Numbered from the stretch's first letter, positions 8,109-14,573 are shown. The stretch is 18,532 nucleotides of DNA from Oxalobacteraceae bacterium UBA4003 (GCA_002384815.1 DGBN01000049.1:1-18532); one strand, 5' to 3'. The notes: generated by a model not told the origin, from the sequence alone. A program made the numbers and translations.

Positions 8109-8140
8109 TCTGACCTGCGGTTTTCCCGGGTCAGATTTTT
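8109..8140 (+). terminator. Intrinsic terminator after the kinase/BON gene
   Basis: TCTGACC (8109-8115) pairs with GGTCAGA (8129-8135), followed by TTTTT (8136-8140). The right arm overlaps the stop codon of the convergent Crp/Fnr gene, so the two genes end tail to tail with almost no space. Confidence 0.8.
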
Positions 8141-8739
8141 CCTTGATGTTTTAGCCGGCTCAATGTCTCGGGCGAGAGATTCAGGTAAGAAGCCAGTTCT
8201 TTCTTGGGGATGCGCTCGAACAATTCCGAATGTTTGCGAACAAAGCGTTGCACACGGCCTGGCGCATCGAGTAAATGCAGCGTAATGGTATGTGCCATGA
8301 TCTCGCTCATCAAATGCATGACGTCGTATTCAAATGCCTGTTTAACATGTTCATGTTTTTCCATGAATGCAATCCATTGCAACAATGGCAATTTGACGAC
8401 GCGTGCTTTTGTCACGCAGATAATACTGTAGGGTGTCGGTGTTTTTAAGCGCCACGCAGCATAACTTGTCTCCATGCTGCGCTCATCCGCGAAGCGCAGG
8501 ATCATTTCCTTTGCTTGCTGGTTGGTAACCACTCGCTTCAGGATGCCATCGAGGATGAAATACTGTTCCATTTCATGCACGCCCTGATGCATCAGGAAGT
8601 CGCCTTTTGGGCAATCCACGACGAGCAGGTGTGGTTCAAGCTCAGCCCACTCGCTCTCTGTCATCTCTTTCAAGACAATATTCTGTTTGAGCTGGACGCG
8701 AATAACATTACGTTCAGGATGGTTATCGACAGTCGGCAT
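8131..8739 (-). CDS. Crp/Fnr family transcriptional regulator, likely activator of the oxalate genes
   Basis: The 202-residue protein has the Crp/Fnr layout. A cyclic-nucleotide-binding-type beta-barrel spans about residues 20-120 (PKGDFLMHQGVHEMEQYFILDG), the dimer helix about 122-152, and a C-terminal winged-helix reader about 160-202. The recognition helix is LSPETLSRLKHQGKI. Its E191, S194 and R195 match the E, S and R that E. coli Fnr uses on TTGAT half-sites, which fits the TTGAY-N4-GTCAA boxes in this window. There is no Fnr-type cysteine cluster (only C43 and C108), so oxygen sensing by an Fe-S cluster is unlikely. The typical cAMP residues are not evident. The protein stops just after the recognition helix and lacks the usual C-terminal tail. 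It is divergent from oxc, with a box 60 bp upstream of its ATG, so autoregulation is possible. The ribosome site is poor. Confidence 0.88.
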   Translation of the reverse strand: MPTVDNHPERNVIRVQLKQNIVLKEMTESEWAELEPHLLVVDCPKGDFLMHQGVHEMEQYFILDGILKRVVTNQQAKEMILRFADERSMETSYAAWRLKTPTPYSIICVTKARVVKLPLLQWIAFMEKHEHVKQAFEYDVMHLMSEIMAHTITLHLLDAPGRVQRFVRKHSELFERIPKKELASYLNLSPETLSRLKHQGKI

Positions 8740-8798
8740 TTACAAATAAAGTAACAAAAAGATCAGAGGGAAAAGAGCTTGATATCATGCGTTGAAAA

Positions 8799-8812
8799 TT
8801 GACCGAGGTCAA
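8799..8812. promoter_or_regulatory. Fnr/Crp-type box upstream of oxc (site 2 of 4)
   Basis: TTGAC-CGAG-GTCAA is a perfect palindrome, flanked by AAAA on the left and TG on the right. It lies between the divergent Crp/Fnr gene and oxc. The 34-bp block 8785-8818 around it is repeated before frc2 (12554-12587) with a single difference. Confidence 0.82.
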
Positions 8813-8835
8813 TGATGGGGGCGACGACACATCGC

Positions 8836-8841
8836 TATGAT
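8836..8841 (+). promoter_or_regulatory. oxc promoter -10 element
   Basis: TATGAT starts 30.5 bp after the centre of the Fnr-like box, so transcription would begin near 8847-8848 and the box would be centred at about -41.5. That is the classic class II activator geometry. No separate -35 is needed or seen. Confidence 0.72.
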
Positions 8842-8854
8842 ACGCCCACTTGGA

Positions 8855-8880
8855 TAGATATGCGTAAAAGCGCATATCTA
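8855..8880 (+). repeat. Palindrome at the 5' end of the oxc transcript
   Basis: TAGATATGCG (8855-8864) and CGCATATCTA (8871-8880) are exact inverted repeats around TAAAAG. It falls at about +8 to +33. Related TATGC/GCATA-type palindromes occupy the same place before frc2 and the substrate-binding protein gene. It could be a 5' RNA hairpin or an operator for a second regulator. Confidence 0.7.
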
Positions 8881-8935
8881 AGGGTATCTCTAAAAATTAT
8901 TCCATGTGATTTTTAGAGGTGCCTTGCAAGTAAGA
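8879..8935 (+). ncRNA. Candidate structured leader RNA of oxc
   Basis: TAAGG (8879-8883) pairs with CCTTG (8922-8926) through a terminal G-U. After an internal loop, CTCTAAAAAT (8888-8897) pairs with ATTTTTAGAG (8909-8918). A 15-base tail GCCTTGCAAGTAAGA (8921-8935) follows. The frc2 leader has the same plan and an identical tail, while stem and loop sequences differ. The element lies about 75 bases before the oxc start. I do not recognise it as a known riboswitch; it has no TPP-riboswitch core despite Oxc being a ThDP enzyme. Confidence 0.5.
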
Positions 8936-9008
8936 TGGTCGTCACAAGTGCGACCTTGACATGGCACTGAGCAACGTTGCTCAACCTTTATCGAAAGAGA
9001 CTTTTATC

Positions 9009-10724
9009 ATGACTAACGCGACAGCAGCAGTAGTACCAGAAGGCGTAGAGCTGACCGACGGCTTCCATCTTTTAATGGAATCGCTGGAAATGAACGGTAT
9101 CACCAACATCTACGGTTTGCTCGGTATTCCAGTTACGGAAATCGGCCGTATGTGGCAAGCACGTGGTAACAAGTTCTTCAGCTTCCGCAACGAGCAAAAT
9201 GCAGGTTATGCAGCATCGGTTGCTGGTTACCTGACTAAAAAACCTGGCGTTTGCGTGACTGTTTCCGCACCAGGCTTCCTGAATGGCTTGACCGCACTGG
9301 CTAATGCCACTACCAACTGCTTCCCAATGATCTTGATCTCGGGTTCGTCCGAGCGTGAAATCGTCGATCTGCAACAAGGCGATTACGAAGAAATGGATCA
9401 GCTGAACATCGCTCGTCCACATTGCAAAGCTTCTTTCCGTATCAACCGTACTGAAGACATCGGCGTTGCTGTTGTCCGTGCTATCCGCACAGCATTGTCG
9501 GGTCGTCCAGGCGGCGTGTATCTGGACATCCCGGCACGTCTGTTCAGCACAGTGATGAGCGCAGAAGAAGGCGCGAAAACCCTGTTCGTTCCAGTTGATC
9601 CAGCTCCAGAACAAATCCCGGGCCCATCGGCTGTTGCTCGCGCTGTCGAACTGATCAAAGGCGCTAAAAAGCCACTGATCTTGTTGGGCAAAGGTGCTGC
9701 ATACGCACAATGCGACGCAGACATCAAGGCACTGATCGAAGAAACCGGTATCCCATTCACACCTATGTCGATGGCAAAAGGTCTGGTCTCCGATACACAT
9801 CCACAATGTGCTGCTGCTGCGCGTTCGATGGTATTGCAAGAGTCCGACGTTGTTGTTCTGATCGGTGCTCGTTTGAACTGGTTGCTGGCACACGGCAAAG
9901 GCAAAACCTGGGGCGTCGCGAAGAAATTTGTACAAATCGACATCCAGGCTAACGAAATGGACAGTAACGTACCTATCGCTGCACCATTGGTTGGTGACGT
10001 CGCTTCGTGTGTCAACGCATTGCGCGCTGGCCTGAAGGGAATGACCAAGCCAGCCGAATGGATGGGCGCTATCGCGGAACGCGTTACCACCACCAAAGGC
10101 AAACTGGCTGGCAAGTTGACCGCAGCTACTCCGGTCATGAACTACTTCAACTCGCTCGGCGCAATCCGTGACGTGTTGAAAAACTACCCAGACATCACTT
10201 TGGTTAACGAAGGTGCAAATACCCTCGACAACGCACGTATGGTCATCGACCAATACTTGCCACGTAAACGTGTAGACACGGGTACATGGGGCGTGATGGG
10301 TATCGGTATGGGTTCAGCTGTTGCTGCAGCTGTTGAAACCGGCAAGCCAGTTGTTGCAATTTGCGGCGATAGCGCATTTGGCTTCAGTGCAATGGAATAC
10401 GAAACAATTACCCGTTACAACCTGCCAGTTACCGTCATCATCATGAACAACGGCGGTATCTACCGCGGTGACGAAGCAAACCCAGCACACCAATTCTCGT
10501 GCATGTTGTTCAACCCGAACACCAAGTACGATCAATTCAGTGTTGCTCTGGGCGGCGAAGGTGTTCGCGCTGAAACTCCAGAACAACTGGCTAAGGCTTT
10601 GGAAGCTTCCCTGAAATCGGGCAAGCCAACCATCATCGATGCAATCATCGATCCGGCTGCTGGTGTTGAATCGGGTCGTATCGGTAACCTGAACATCGTC
10701 TCGACGATCGGCAAGAAGAAGTAA
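9009..10724 (+). CDS. oxc: Oxalyl-CoA decarboxylase
   Basis: This ThDP- and Mg-dependent cytoplasmic enzyme converts oxalyl-CoA to formyl-CoA and CO2. The 571 residues agree with the Oxalobacter formigenes enzyme (568). The ThDP-activating glutamate is E62 in FRNEQNAGYAAS, and LQQGDYEEMDQ gives Y126/E127. The GDS...NN cofactor motif is at 453-481 (GDSAFGFSAMEYET through IIMNNGGIY), Y485 follows, and S555/R557 lie in the C-terminal VESGR. All match catalytic residues known for the family. I prefer ATG 9009 over 8961: it gives the normal family length, and GAAAGAGA lies about 8 bases upstream. The gene is expressed from an Fnr-box promoter with a leader of about 160 bases and is followed by frc 257 bases downstream. 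Codon use looks biased towards a restricted set, as in highly expressed genes. Confidence 0.97.
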   Translation: MTNATAAVVPEGVELTDGFHLLMESLEMNGITNIYGLLGIPVTEIGRMWQARGNKFFSFRNEQNAGYAASVAGYLTKKPGVCVTVSAPGFLNGLTALANATTNCFPMILISGSSEREIVDLQQGDYEEMDQLNIARPHCKASFRINRTEDIGVAVVRAIRTALSGRPGGVYLDIPARLFSTVMSAEEGAKTLFVPVDPAPEQIPGPSAVARAVELIKGAKKPLILLGKGAAYAQCDADIKALIEETGIPFTPMSMAKGLVSDTHPQCAAAARSMVLQESDVVVLIGARLNWLLAHGKGKTWGVAKKFVQIDIQANEMDSNVPIAAPLVGDVASCVNALRAGLKGMTKPAEWMGAIAERVTTTKGKLAGKLTAATPVMNYFNSLGAIRDVLKNYPDITLVNEGANTLDNARMVIDQYLPRKRVDTGTWGVMGIGMGSAVAAAVETGKPVVAICGDSAFGFSAMEYETITRYNLPVTVIIMNNGGIYRGDEANPAHQFSCMLFNPNTKYDQFSVALGGEGVRAETPEQLAKALEASLKSGKPTIIDAIIDPAAGVESGRIGNLNIVSTIGKKK

Positions 10725-10734
10725 GATTTAGTGT

Positions 10735-10756
10735 GCGTATGGCGCAAGCCATACGC
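10735..10756 (+). other. GCAA-tetraloop hairpin after oxc
   Basis: GCGTATGGC (10735-10743) pairs perfectly with GCCATACGC (10748-10756) around GCAA, 10 bases after the oxc stop. No T-tract follows, so it is more likely a 3' stabiliser or processing site than a terminator. Confidence 0.6.
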
Positions 10757-10889
10757 GAGAAGTGTCGGGCGATGTGCTCGGTGTAGTCAGCCTGTCATCA
10801 CTTGACACTTCCTGTTATGCGGCACTAGACTAAGCGGTTAAGAACTCCAAGTAGTATTGGAATATAGCCAGTAATACGATGGCGCGATT

Positions 10890-10917
10890 CCACCGAGATA
10901 GCATCTGGGTGGTTTTT
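10890..10917 (+). terminator. Intrinsic terminator or attenuator between oxc and frc
   Basis: CCACC (10890-10894) pairs with GGTGG (10908-10912) and AGAT with ATCT inside it, with one G-G mismatch and an AGC loop, followed by TTTTT (10913-10917). It ends only 64 bases before the frc ATG. It may end oxc transcripts or attenuate read-through into frc. Confidence 0.6.
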
Positions 10918-10920
10918 CAC

Positions 10921-10949
10921 TTCCTGAAACAAGTACATGCTTTCAGGAA
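10921..10949 (+). repeat. Inverted repeat in the frc leader
   Basis: TTCCTGAAA (10921-10929) and TTTCAGGAA (10941-10949) are exact inverted repeats around 11 bases, immediately after the T-tract of the preceding terminator and upstream of the AAGGAA ribosome site (10965-10970). It could be an operator or a leader hairpin. Confidence 0.5.
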
Positions 10950-10981
10950 CAGTTAACGATTGATAAGGAAATCTACCAATC

Positions 10982-12241
10982 ATGAGTCAAACATTACCAT
11001 TAGCAGGCATCAAGATCATCGATTTCACCCACGTGCAAGCAGGTCCTGCATGTACACAGTTGCTGGCTTGGTTCGGCGCTGATGTGGTCAAAGTTGAGCG
11101 TCCAGGCTCCGGCGACGTGACGCGTAACCAGTTGCGCGACATTCCAGATGCTGATGCACTGTACTTCACAATGCTGAACAGCAACAAGCGTTCGTTGACG
11201 CTGGACACCAAAACTCCAGCAGGTAAGGAAGTTCTGGAAAAAATGATCAAAGAATCCGACGTGATGGTCGAAAACTTTGGTCCAGGCGCTTTGGATCGTA
11301 TGGGCTTCTCCTGGGCACGTATCCAGGAATTGAATCCAGGCATGATCTTGGCGTCGGTCAAAGGTTTCAGCGATGGTCACCACTACGAAGACTTGAAAGT
11401 CTACGAGAACGTTGCACAATGTGCTGGCGGTGCTGCTTCGACAACCGGTTTCTGGGACGGCCCACCAACTGTTTCGGCAGCTGCTTTGGGTGATTCCAAC
11501 ACGGGTATGCATCTGGCAATCGGTATCTTGACCGCCATCATGGGCCGTCAAAAAACCGGTAAAGGCCAAAAAGTTGCTGTGTCTATGCAAGATGCTGTGT
11601 TGAACCTGTGCCGCGTCAAACTGCGCGATCAACAACGTCTGGACAAGCTGGGCTTCCTGAAAGAATACCCACAATATCCACACGGTACATTCACCGACGT
11701 CGTGCCACGTGGTGGTAACGCAGGCGGTGGCGGTCAACCAGGTTGGGTTTTGAAATGTAAAGGCTGGGAAACCGATCCTAACGCGTACATCTACTTCACC
11801 GTGCAAGATCACGCATGGCCACCAATCTGCAAAGCATTGGGTAAAGAAGAGTGGATCGACGATCCTGCGTACAACACACCTGATGCACGCCAAGACAAGA
11901 TTTTCGATATTTTCGCGACTATCGAAGAGTGGCTCAAAGACAAAACCAAATTCGAAGCAGTTGATTACCTGCGTAAATTCGACATTCCATGCGCACCTGT
12001 GCTGTCGATGAAAGAATTGGCAAACGACGAATCCCTGCGTAAGAGCGGTTCGATTGTTGAAGTTGAGCACAAAGGTCGTGGTGACAAGTATCTGACCGTT
12101 GGTAGCCCAATCAAATTCTCCGACATGACACCAAACATCGTTGCATCTCCGTTGTTGGGTGAGCACACTGATGAAGTGTTGGCTGGTTTGGGTTACACCA
12201 CAGAGCAAATCGCTGCGTTGCACGCTGCTAAAGCTGTGTAA
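10982..12241 (+). CDS. frc: Formyl-CoA:oxalate CoA-transferase
   Basis: This class III CoA-transferase moves CoA from formyl-CoA to oxalate, giving formate and oxalyl-CoA, the substrate of Oxc. The 419 residues match the family (E. coli YfdW 416, O. formigenes Frc 428). Visible features are the DFTHVQAGPACTQ N-terminal motif and the catalytic aspartate D171 in AALGDSNTGMH (D169 in O. formigenes). The mobile tetraglycine loop GGGGQP is at 248-253, followed by W255, and GFWDGPP is intact. Residue 50 is Gln in NQLRD, as in YfdW, where O. formigenes has Trp48. AAGGAA lies 11 bases before the ATG. It is downstream of oxc with a possible attenuator between, and followed by a strong terminator. Codon use resembles oxc. 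Confidence 0.97.
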   Translation: MSQTLPLAGIKIIDFTHVQAGPACTQLLAWFGADVVKVERPGSGDVTRNQLRDIPDADALYFTMLNSNKRSLTLDTKTPAGKEVLEKMIKESDVMVENFGPGALDRMGFSWARIQELNPGMILASVKGFSDGHHYEDLKVYENVAQCAGGAASTTGFWDGPPTVSAAALGDSNTGMHLAIGILTAIMGRQKTGKGQKVAVSMQDAVLNLCRVKLRDQQRLDKLGFLKEYPQYPHGTFTDVVPRGGNAGGGGQPGWVLKCKGWETDPNAYIYFTVQDHAWPPICKALGKEEWIDDPAYNTPDARQDKIFDIFATIEEWLKDKTKFEAVDYLRKFDIPCAPVLSMKELANDESLRKSGSIVEVEHKGRGDKYLTVGSPIKFSDMTPNIVASPLLGEHTDEVLAGLGYTTEQIAALHAAKAV

Positions 12242-12267
12242 GAAATTTGAGCTGATTTCAGCTTGGT

Positions 12268-12299
12268 AAAAACGGCGCCATAAGGCGCCGTTTTTTTTT
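12268..12299 (+). terminator. Strong intrinsic terminator after frc
   Basis: AACGGCGCC (12271-12279), loop ATAA, GGCGCCGTT (12284-12292), extended by A/T pairs, then a run of nine T (12291-12299). It closes the oxc-frc unit. Confidence 0.95.
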
Positions 12300-12553
12300 G
12301 TGAGATTACCTATGTATGCTTGCGAAAGGGTGGTGTTTGGCTGGCAGAGTGCAAGGCCACGGTGCCTGCTTGGTGCGCGATCAGACAGATCTGCAAATCA
12401 GTTGTCAGGAGATGTAATGATGTCGAGTTGCATGAGATTTTCTTTGTAAATTGACGGCAAAATGGTTATGTTGCTTTTTGGCGTCATGCGCGGTGATTGC
12501 ATTGAATTTTCAGCTTGTAGAGATAGGCGCGGCCGGACAATCAGAGGCAGAGG
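12300..12553. other. Intergenic region before the frc2 promoter, nothing recognised
   Basis: About 250 bases with no open frame, RNA gene or clear repeat that I can support. Homology to the oxc upstream region begins at 12554. Confidence 0.5.
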
Positions 12554-12567
12554 TCATGCGTTGAAAA

Positions 12568-12581
12568 TTGACCGTGGTCAA
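12568..12581. promoter_or_regulatory. Fnr/Crp-type box upstream of frc2 (site 3 of 4)
   Basis: TTGAC-CGTG-GTCAA is a perfect palindrome within a 34-bp block nearly identical to the one before oxc. This tight match suggests the promoter was copied or is under strong constraint. Confidence 0.82.
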
Positions 12582-12604
12582 TGATGGAAGCACGGGCAGA
12601 TCGA

Positions 12605-12610
12605 TATGAT
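12605..12610 (+). promoter_or_regulatory. frc2 promoter -10 element
   Basis: TATGAT begins 30.5 bp after the box centre, exactly as before oxc. The predicted start is near 12616-12617, leaving a long leader of about 320 bases. Confidence 0.72.
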
Positions 12611-12626
12611 ACGGCGACTTAATTGA

Positions 12627-12646
12627 TGTATGCAAAAATACATACA
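12627..12646 (+). repeat. Palindrome at the 5' end of the frc2 transcript
   Basis: TGTATG (12627-12632) and CATACA (12641-12646) flank CAAAAATA. It has the same position and A-rich spacer as the palindromes before oxc and the substrate-binding protein gene. Confidence 0.6.
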
Positions 12647-12702
12647 CAAGGGTAACTCTAAAAGCCTTTGAGCTGGTTTTTAAAGACGCCTTGCAAGTAA
12701 GA
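12647..12702 (+). ncRNA. Candidate structured leader RNA of frc2
   Basis: CAAGG (12647-12651) pairs with CCTTG (12689-12693). The inner arms CTCTAAAAGCC (12656-12666) and GGTTTTTAAAG (12675-12685) pair with one mismatch and one G-U. The tail GCCTTGCAAGTAAGA (12688-12702) is identical to that in the oxc leader. Against oxc, a T-G closing pair becomes C-G and the stem gains G-U, C-G, C-G pairs while the loop changes, so pairing is kept although bases differ. Confidence 0.5.
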
Positions 12703-12705
12703 ATG

Positions 12706-12720
12706 TAATACGCGGTATTA
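12706..12720 (+). repeat. Short palindrome in the frc2 leader
   Basis: TAATAC (12706-12711), GCG, GTATTA (12715-12720) is an exact inverted repeat just after the conserved leader element. Its role is unknown. Confidence 0.4.
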
Positions 12721-12783
12721 CTCAGTACTGGGCAGGACGCAGGAAGCGGTGTTCATCGCCAAGTGTTTGTGTAGTGGTGAAGA

Positions 12784-12811
12784 GAATGCGAAACCTGCAG
12801 GGTTCGCATTC
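12784..12811 (+). other. Long hairpin in the frc2 leader
   Basis: GAATGCGAA (12784-12792) pairs with TTCGCATTC (12803-12811), and CC/GG pair inside around TGCA, with one A-G mismatch. No T-tract follows. It adds to an unusually structured untranslated leader. Confidence 0.55.
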
Positions 12812-12938
12812 GGATAGCTGCTCCAGATGCGTATGTCCTGGCTGCCAAGGTCAACCTATGCGCAATATTTTATTAGCTCAACATGGCACGGGCGGACATC
12901 TGTCTGCTTGTGCTTCTGGTCCAAGATAGGAGTAGTGA

Positions 12939-14189
12939 ATGAGTAAGGCATTAAGCGGCTATCGCATTCTTGATTTCACGCATGTGCAATCGGGTCCGAC
13001 ATGTACCCAATTGCTGGCGTGGTTTGGTGCAGATGTCATCAAGGTGGAACGTGCGGGCGAAGGTGATGCCACGCGTGGTCAGTTGCGTGACATCCCGGAG
13101 GCAGACAGCCTCTACTTCACAATGCTCAACCATAACAAGCGTTCGATCACGCTCGACACCAAAAACCCGAAAGGGAAGCAAGTACTCGAAACGCTGATCA
13201 AGGAATGCGACGTGCTGGTAGAGAACTTCGCGCCCGGCGCACTTGATCGCATGGGCTTTACCTGGGAACGCATTCACGAACTCAATCCAAAGATGGTCGT
13301 GGCGTCGGTCAAAGGTTTCGGCCCTGGCCCATACGAACATTGCAAAGTGTATGAAAACGTCGCGCAATGCGCCGGCGGTTCGGCATCGACGACCGGTTTT
13401 GACGATGGCCCGCCAATGGTGACCGGTGCGCAAATCGGTGATAGTGGTACCGGTTTGCATTTGGCATTGGGTATTCTGGCGGCACTGTTGCAGCGGCAGA
13501 CAAGCGGCCGTGGGCAAAAAGTGCTGGCGCCTATGCAGGATGCCGTGTTGAACCTGTGCCGCGTCAAGCTGCGCGATCAGCAACGTCTGGAGCGTACTGG
13601 TGTCATGAAGGAGTATCCGCAGTATCCGGATACGCCATTCGGCGATTCGGTGCCGCGTGCCGGCAATGCTTCGGGCGGTGGTCAACCTGGTTCCATCCTG
13701 AAATGCAAAGGCTGGGAAACGGATCCAAATGCGTACATCTACTTTGTCAATCAGGGTGCCGTCTGGGATTCAGTCTGCAAGGTAATTGGCAAAGAAGAGT
13801 GGCTTGCTGATCCATCGTTTGCAACGCCAGCATTGCGTGTCAACCACATGAAAAACATCTTCGCAGCTGTCGAAGAATGGACCAAGACCAAGACCAAGTT
13901 TGAGGCCATGGACATTCTCAACAAGTTCGACATCCCTTGCGGTCCGATCTTGTCGATGAAGGAAATCGCGGAAGAGCCATCGTTGCGCGAAACCGGTACC
14001 ATCGTCGAAGTTGATCACCCTGTACGCGGCAAATATCTGACGGTTGGTAATCCGATCAAACTGTCAGATAGTCCAACTGACGTGACGCGTTCGCCATTGC
14101 TGGGCGAGCATACTGAAGAAGTGCTCGGCCAGCTTGGCTATAGCGCAGAACAGATTGCCGACTTGCGCCAAGATCGTGTGATCTCTTGA
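12939..14189 (+). CDS. Second formyl-CoA/oxalate-type CoA-transferase (Frc paralogue)
   Basis: The 416-residue class III CoA-transferase is clearly related to the frc gene upstream along its whole length. DFTHVQSGPTCTQ, the catalytic aspartate D168 in AQIGDSGTGLH, and SMKEIAEEPSLRETGTIVEV are all present. It differs at places that line the active site. The tetraglycine loop is SGGGQP (245-250), the following Trp is Ser252, GFWDGPP is GFDDGPP, and GDSN is GDSG. It could be a second Frc with altered kinetics or a CoA-transferase using another donor or acceptor (for example acetyl-CoA:oxalate, as described for E. coli YfdE). AGGAG (12928-12932) lies 6 bases before the ATG. It has its own Fnr-box promoter and terminator. 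Its codons look more G+C-rich in third position and less restricted than those of frc and oxc. Confidence 0.9.
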   Translation: MSKALSGYRILDFTHVQSGPTCTQLLAWFGADVIKVERAGEGDATRGQLRDIPEADSLYFTMLNHNKRSITLDTKNPKGKQVLETLIKECDVLVENFAPGALDRMGFTWERIHELNPKMVVASVKGFGPGPYEHCKVYENVAQCAGGSASTTGFDDGPPMVTGAQIGDSGTGLHLALGILAALLQRQTSGRGQKVLAPMQDAVLNLCRVKLRDQQRLERTGVMKEYPQYPDTPFGDSVPRAGNASGGGQPGSILKCKGWETDPNAYIYFVNQGAVWDSVCKVIGKEEWLADPSFATPALRVNHMKNIFAAVEEWTKTKTKFEAMDILNKFDIPCGPILSMKEIAEEPSLRETGTIVEVDHPVRGKYLTVGNPIKLSDSPTDVTRSPLLGEHTEEVLGQLGYSAEQIADLRQDRVIS

Positions 14190-14222
14190 GATAAAACACA
14201 GGCCGTAGCCATCTTGTTATGC

Positions 14223-14255
14223 AAAGCCTCTACCCGGATGGGTAGAGGCTTTTTT
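14223..14255 (+). terminator. Intrinsic terminator after frc2
   Basis: AAAGCCTCTACCC (14223-14235), loop GGAT, and its exact complement (14240-14252) end in a T run to 14255. It makes frc2 a single-gene transcription unit. Confidence 0.95.
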
Positions 14256-14496
14256 ATTTGGGCCGATTAAATATCAAGGACGTATAGGGGCGATTCAAAA
14301 GTAAGTTCAATGCATGGCCGTTTGAGGTGCGTATATATGTTTAATTCAGCATGAAGGATGCAATGTCTGAATAGGCACTCCGGGTATTTTGAGATAGCAT
14401 TGCTAATTGGCATTAATCGGCAGCTCAAATGAGAATGATTCTTTTTACTGTGAAAATAAAGGTAGAAGAATGATTTTCTGCTTGTTTTCGATGGTC
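14256..14496. other. A+T-rich intergenic region, no gene recognised
   Basis: About 240 bases. One minus-strand open frame (14267-14506) has no recognisable protein features or ribosome site. The region leads into the fourth Fnr-type promoter. Confidence 0.5.
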
Positions 14497-14514
14497 GAAT
14501 ACGCATATGTATTC
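14497..14514. repeat. 18-bp imperfect palindrome upstream of box 4
   Basis: GAATAC (14497-14502) and GTATTC (14509-14514) flank GCATAT. It lies 16 bases upstream of the Fnr-like box and shares the AATACG string with the palindrome near 3304. It may be a second operator; function unknown. Confidence 0.4.
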
Positions 14515-14530
14515 TAGATCATGTGGAAAA

Positions 14531-14544
14531 TTGATCTCGGTCAA
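14531..14544. promoter_or_regulatory. Fnr/Crp-type box upstream of the substrate-binding protein gene (site 4 of 4)
   Basis: TTGAT-CTCG-GTCAA differs from a perfect palindrome at one base, and its left half is the exact Fnr TTGAT half-site. AAAA and TG flanks are the same as at oxc and frc2. Confidence 0.75.
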
Positions 14545-14567
14545 TGCCTAGAGTGGGGGCGCCTCGA

Positions 14568-14573
14568 TAAGAT
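14568..14573 (+). promoter_or_regulatory. -10 element for the substrate-binding protein / formate dehydrogenase unit
   Basis: TAAGAT starts 30.5 bp after the box centre, the same spacing as at oxc and frc2, placing the transcript start near 14580. Confidence 0.68.

Noticed and set aside
8879..8935. TPP riboswitch in the oxc leader
   Set aside because: Oxc uses ThDP, so I looked, but the conserved TPP-riboswitch core sequences are absent.
8961..9008. Earlier in-frame ATG for oxc at 8961
   Set aside because: It would add 16 residues not found in known oxalyl-CoA decarboxylases; ATG 9009 gives the family length and has a ribosome site in range.
9072..10253. Long minus-strand open frame (393 codons) opposite oxc
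   Set aside because: It lies wholly inside the secure oxc gene, shows no recognisable protein motif, and is explained by codon bias on the other strand. The same applies to 11000-12223, 12951-13685, 15944-17143 and 17631-18527.
14267..14506. 79-codon minus-strand open frame
   Set aside because: A+T-rich, no ribosome site, no recognisable feature; a chance open frame.
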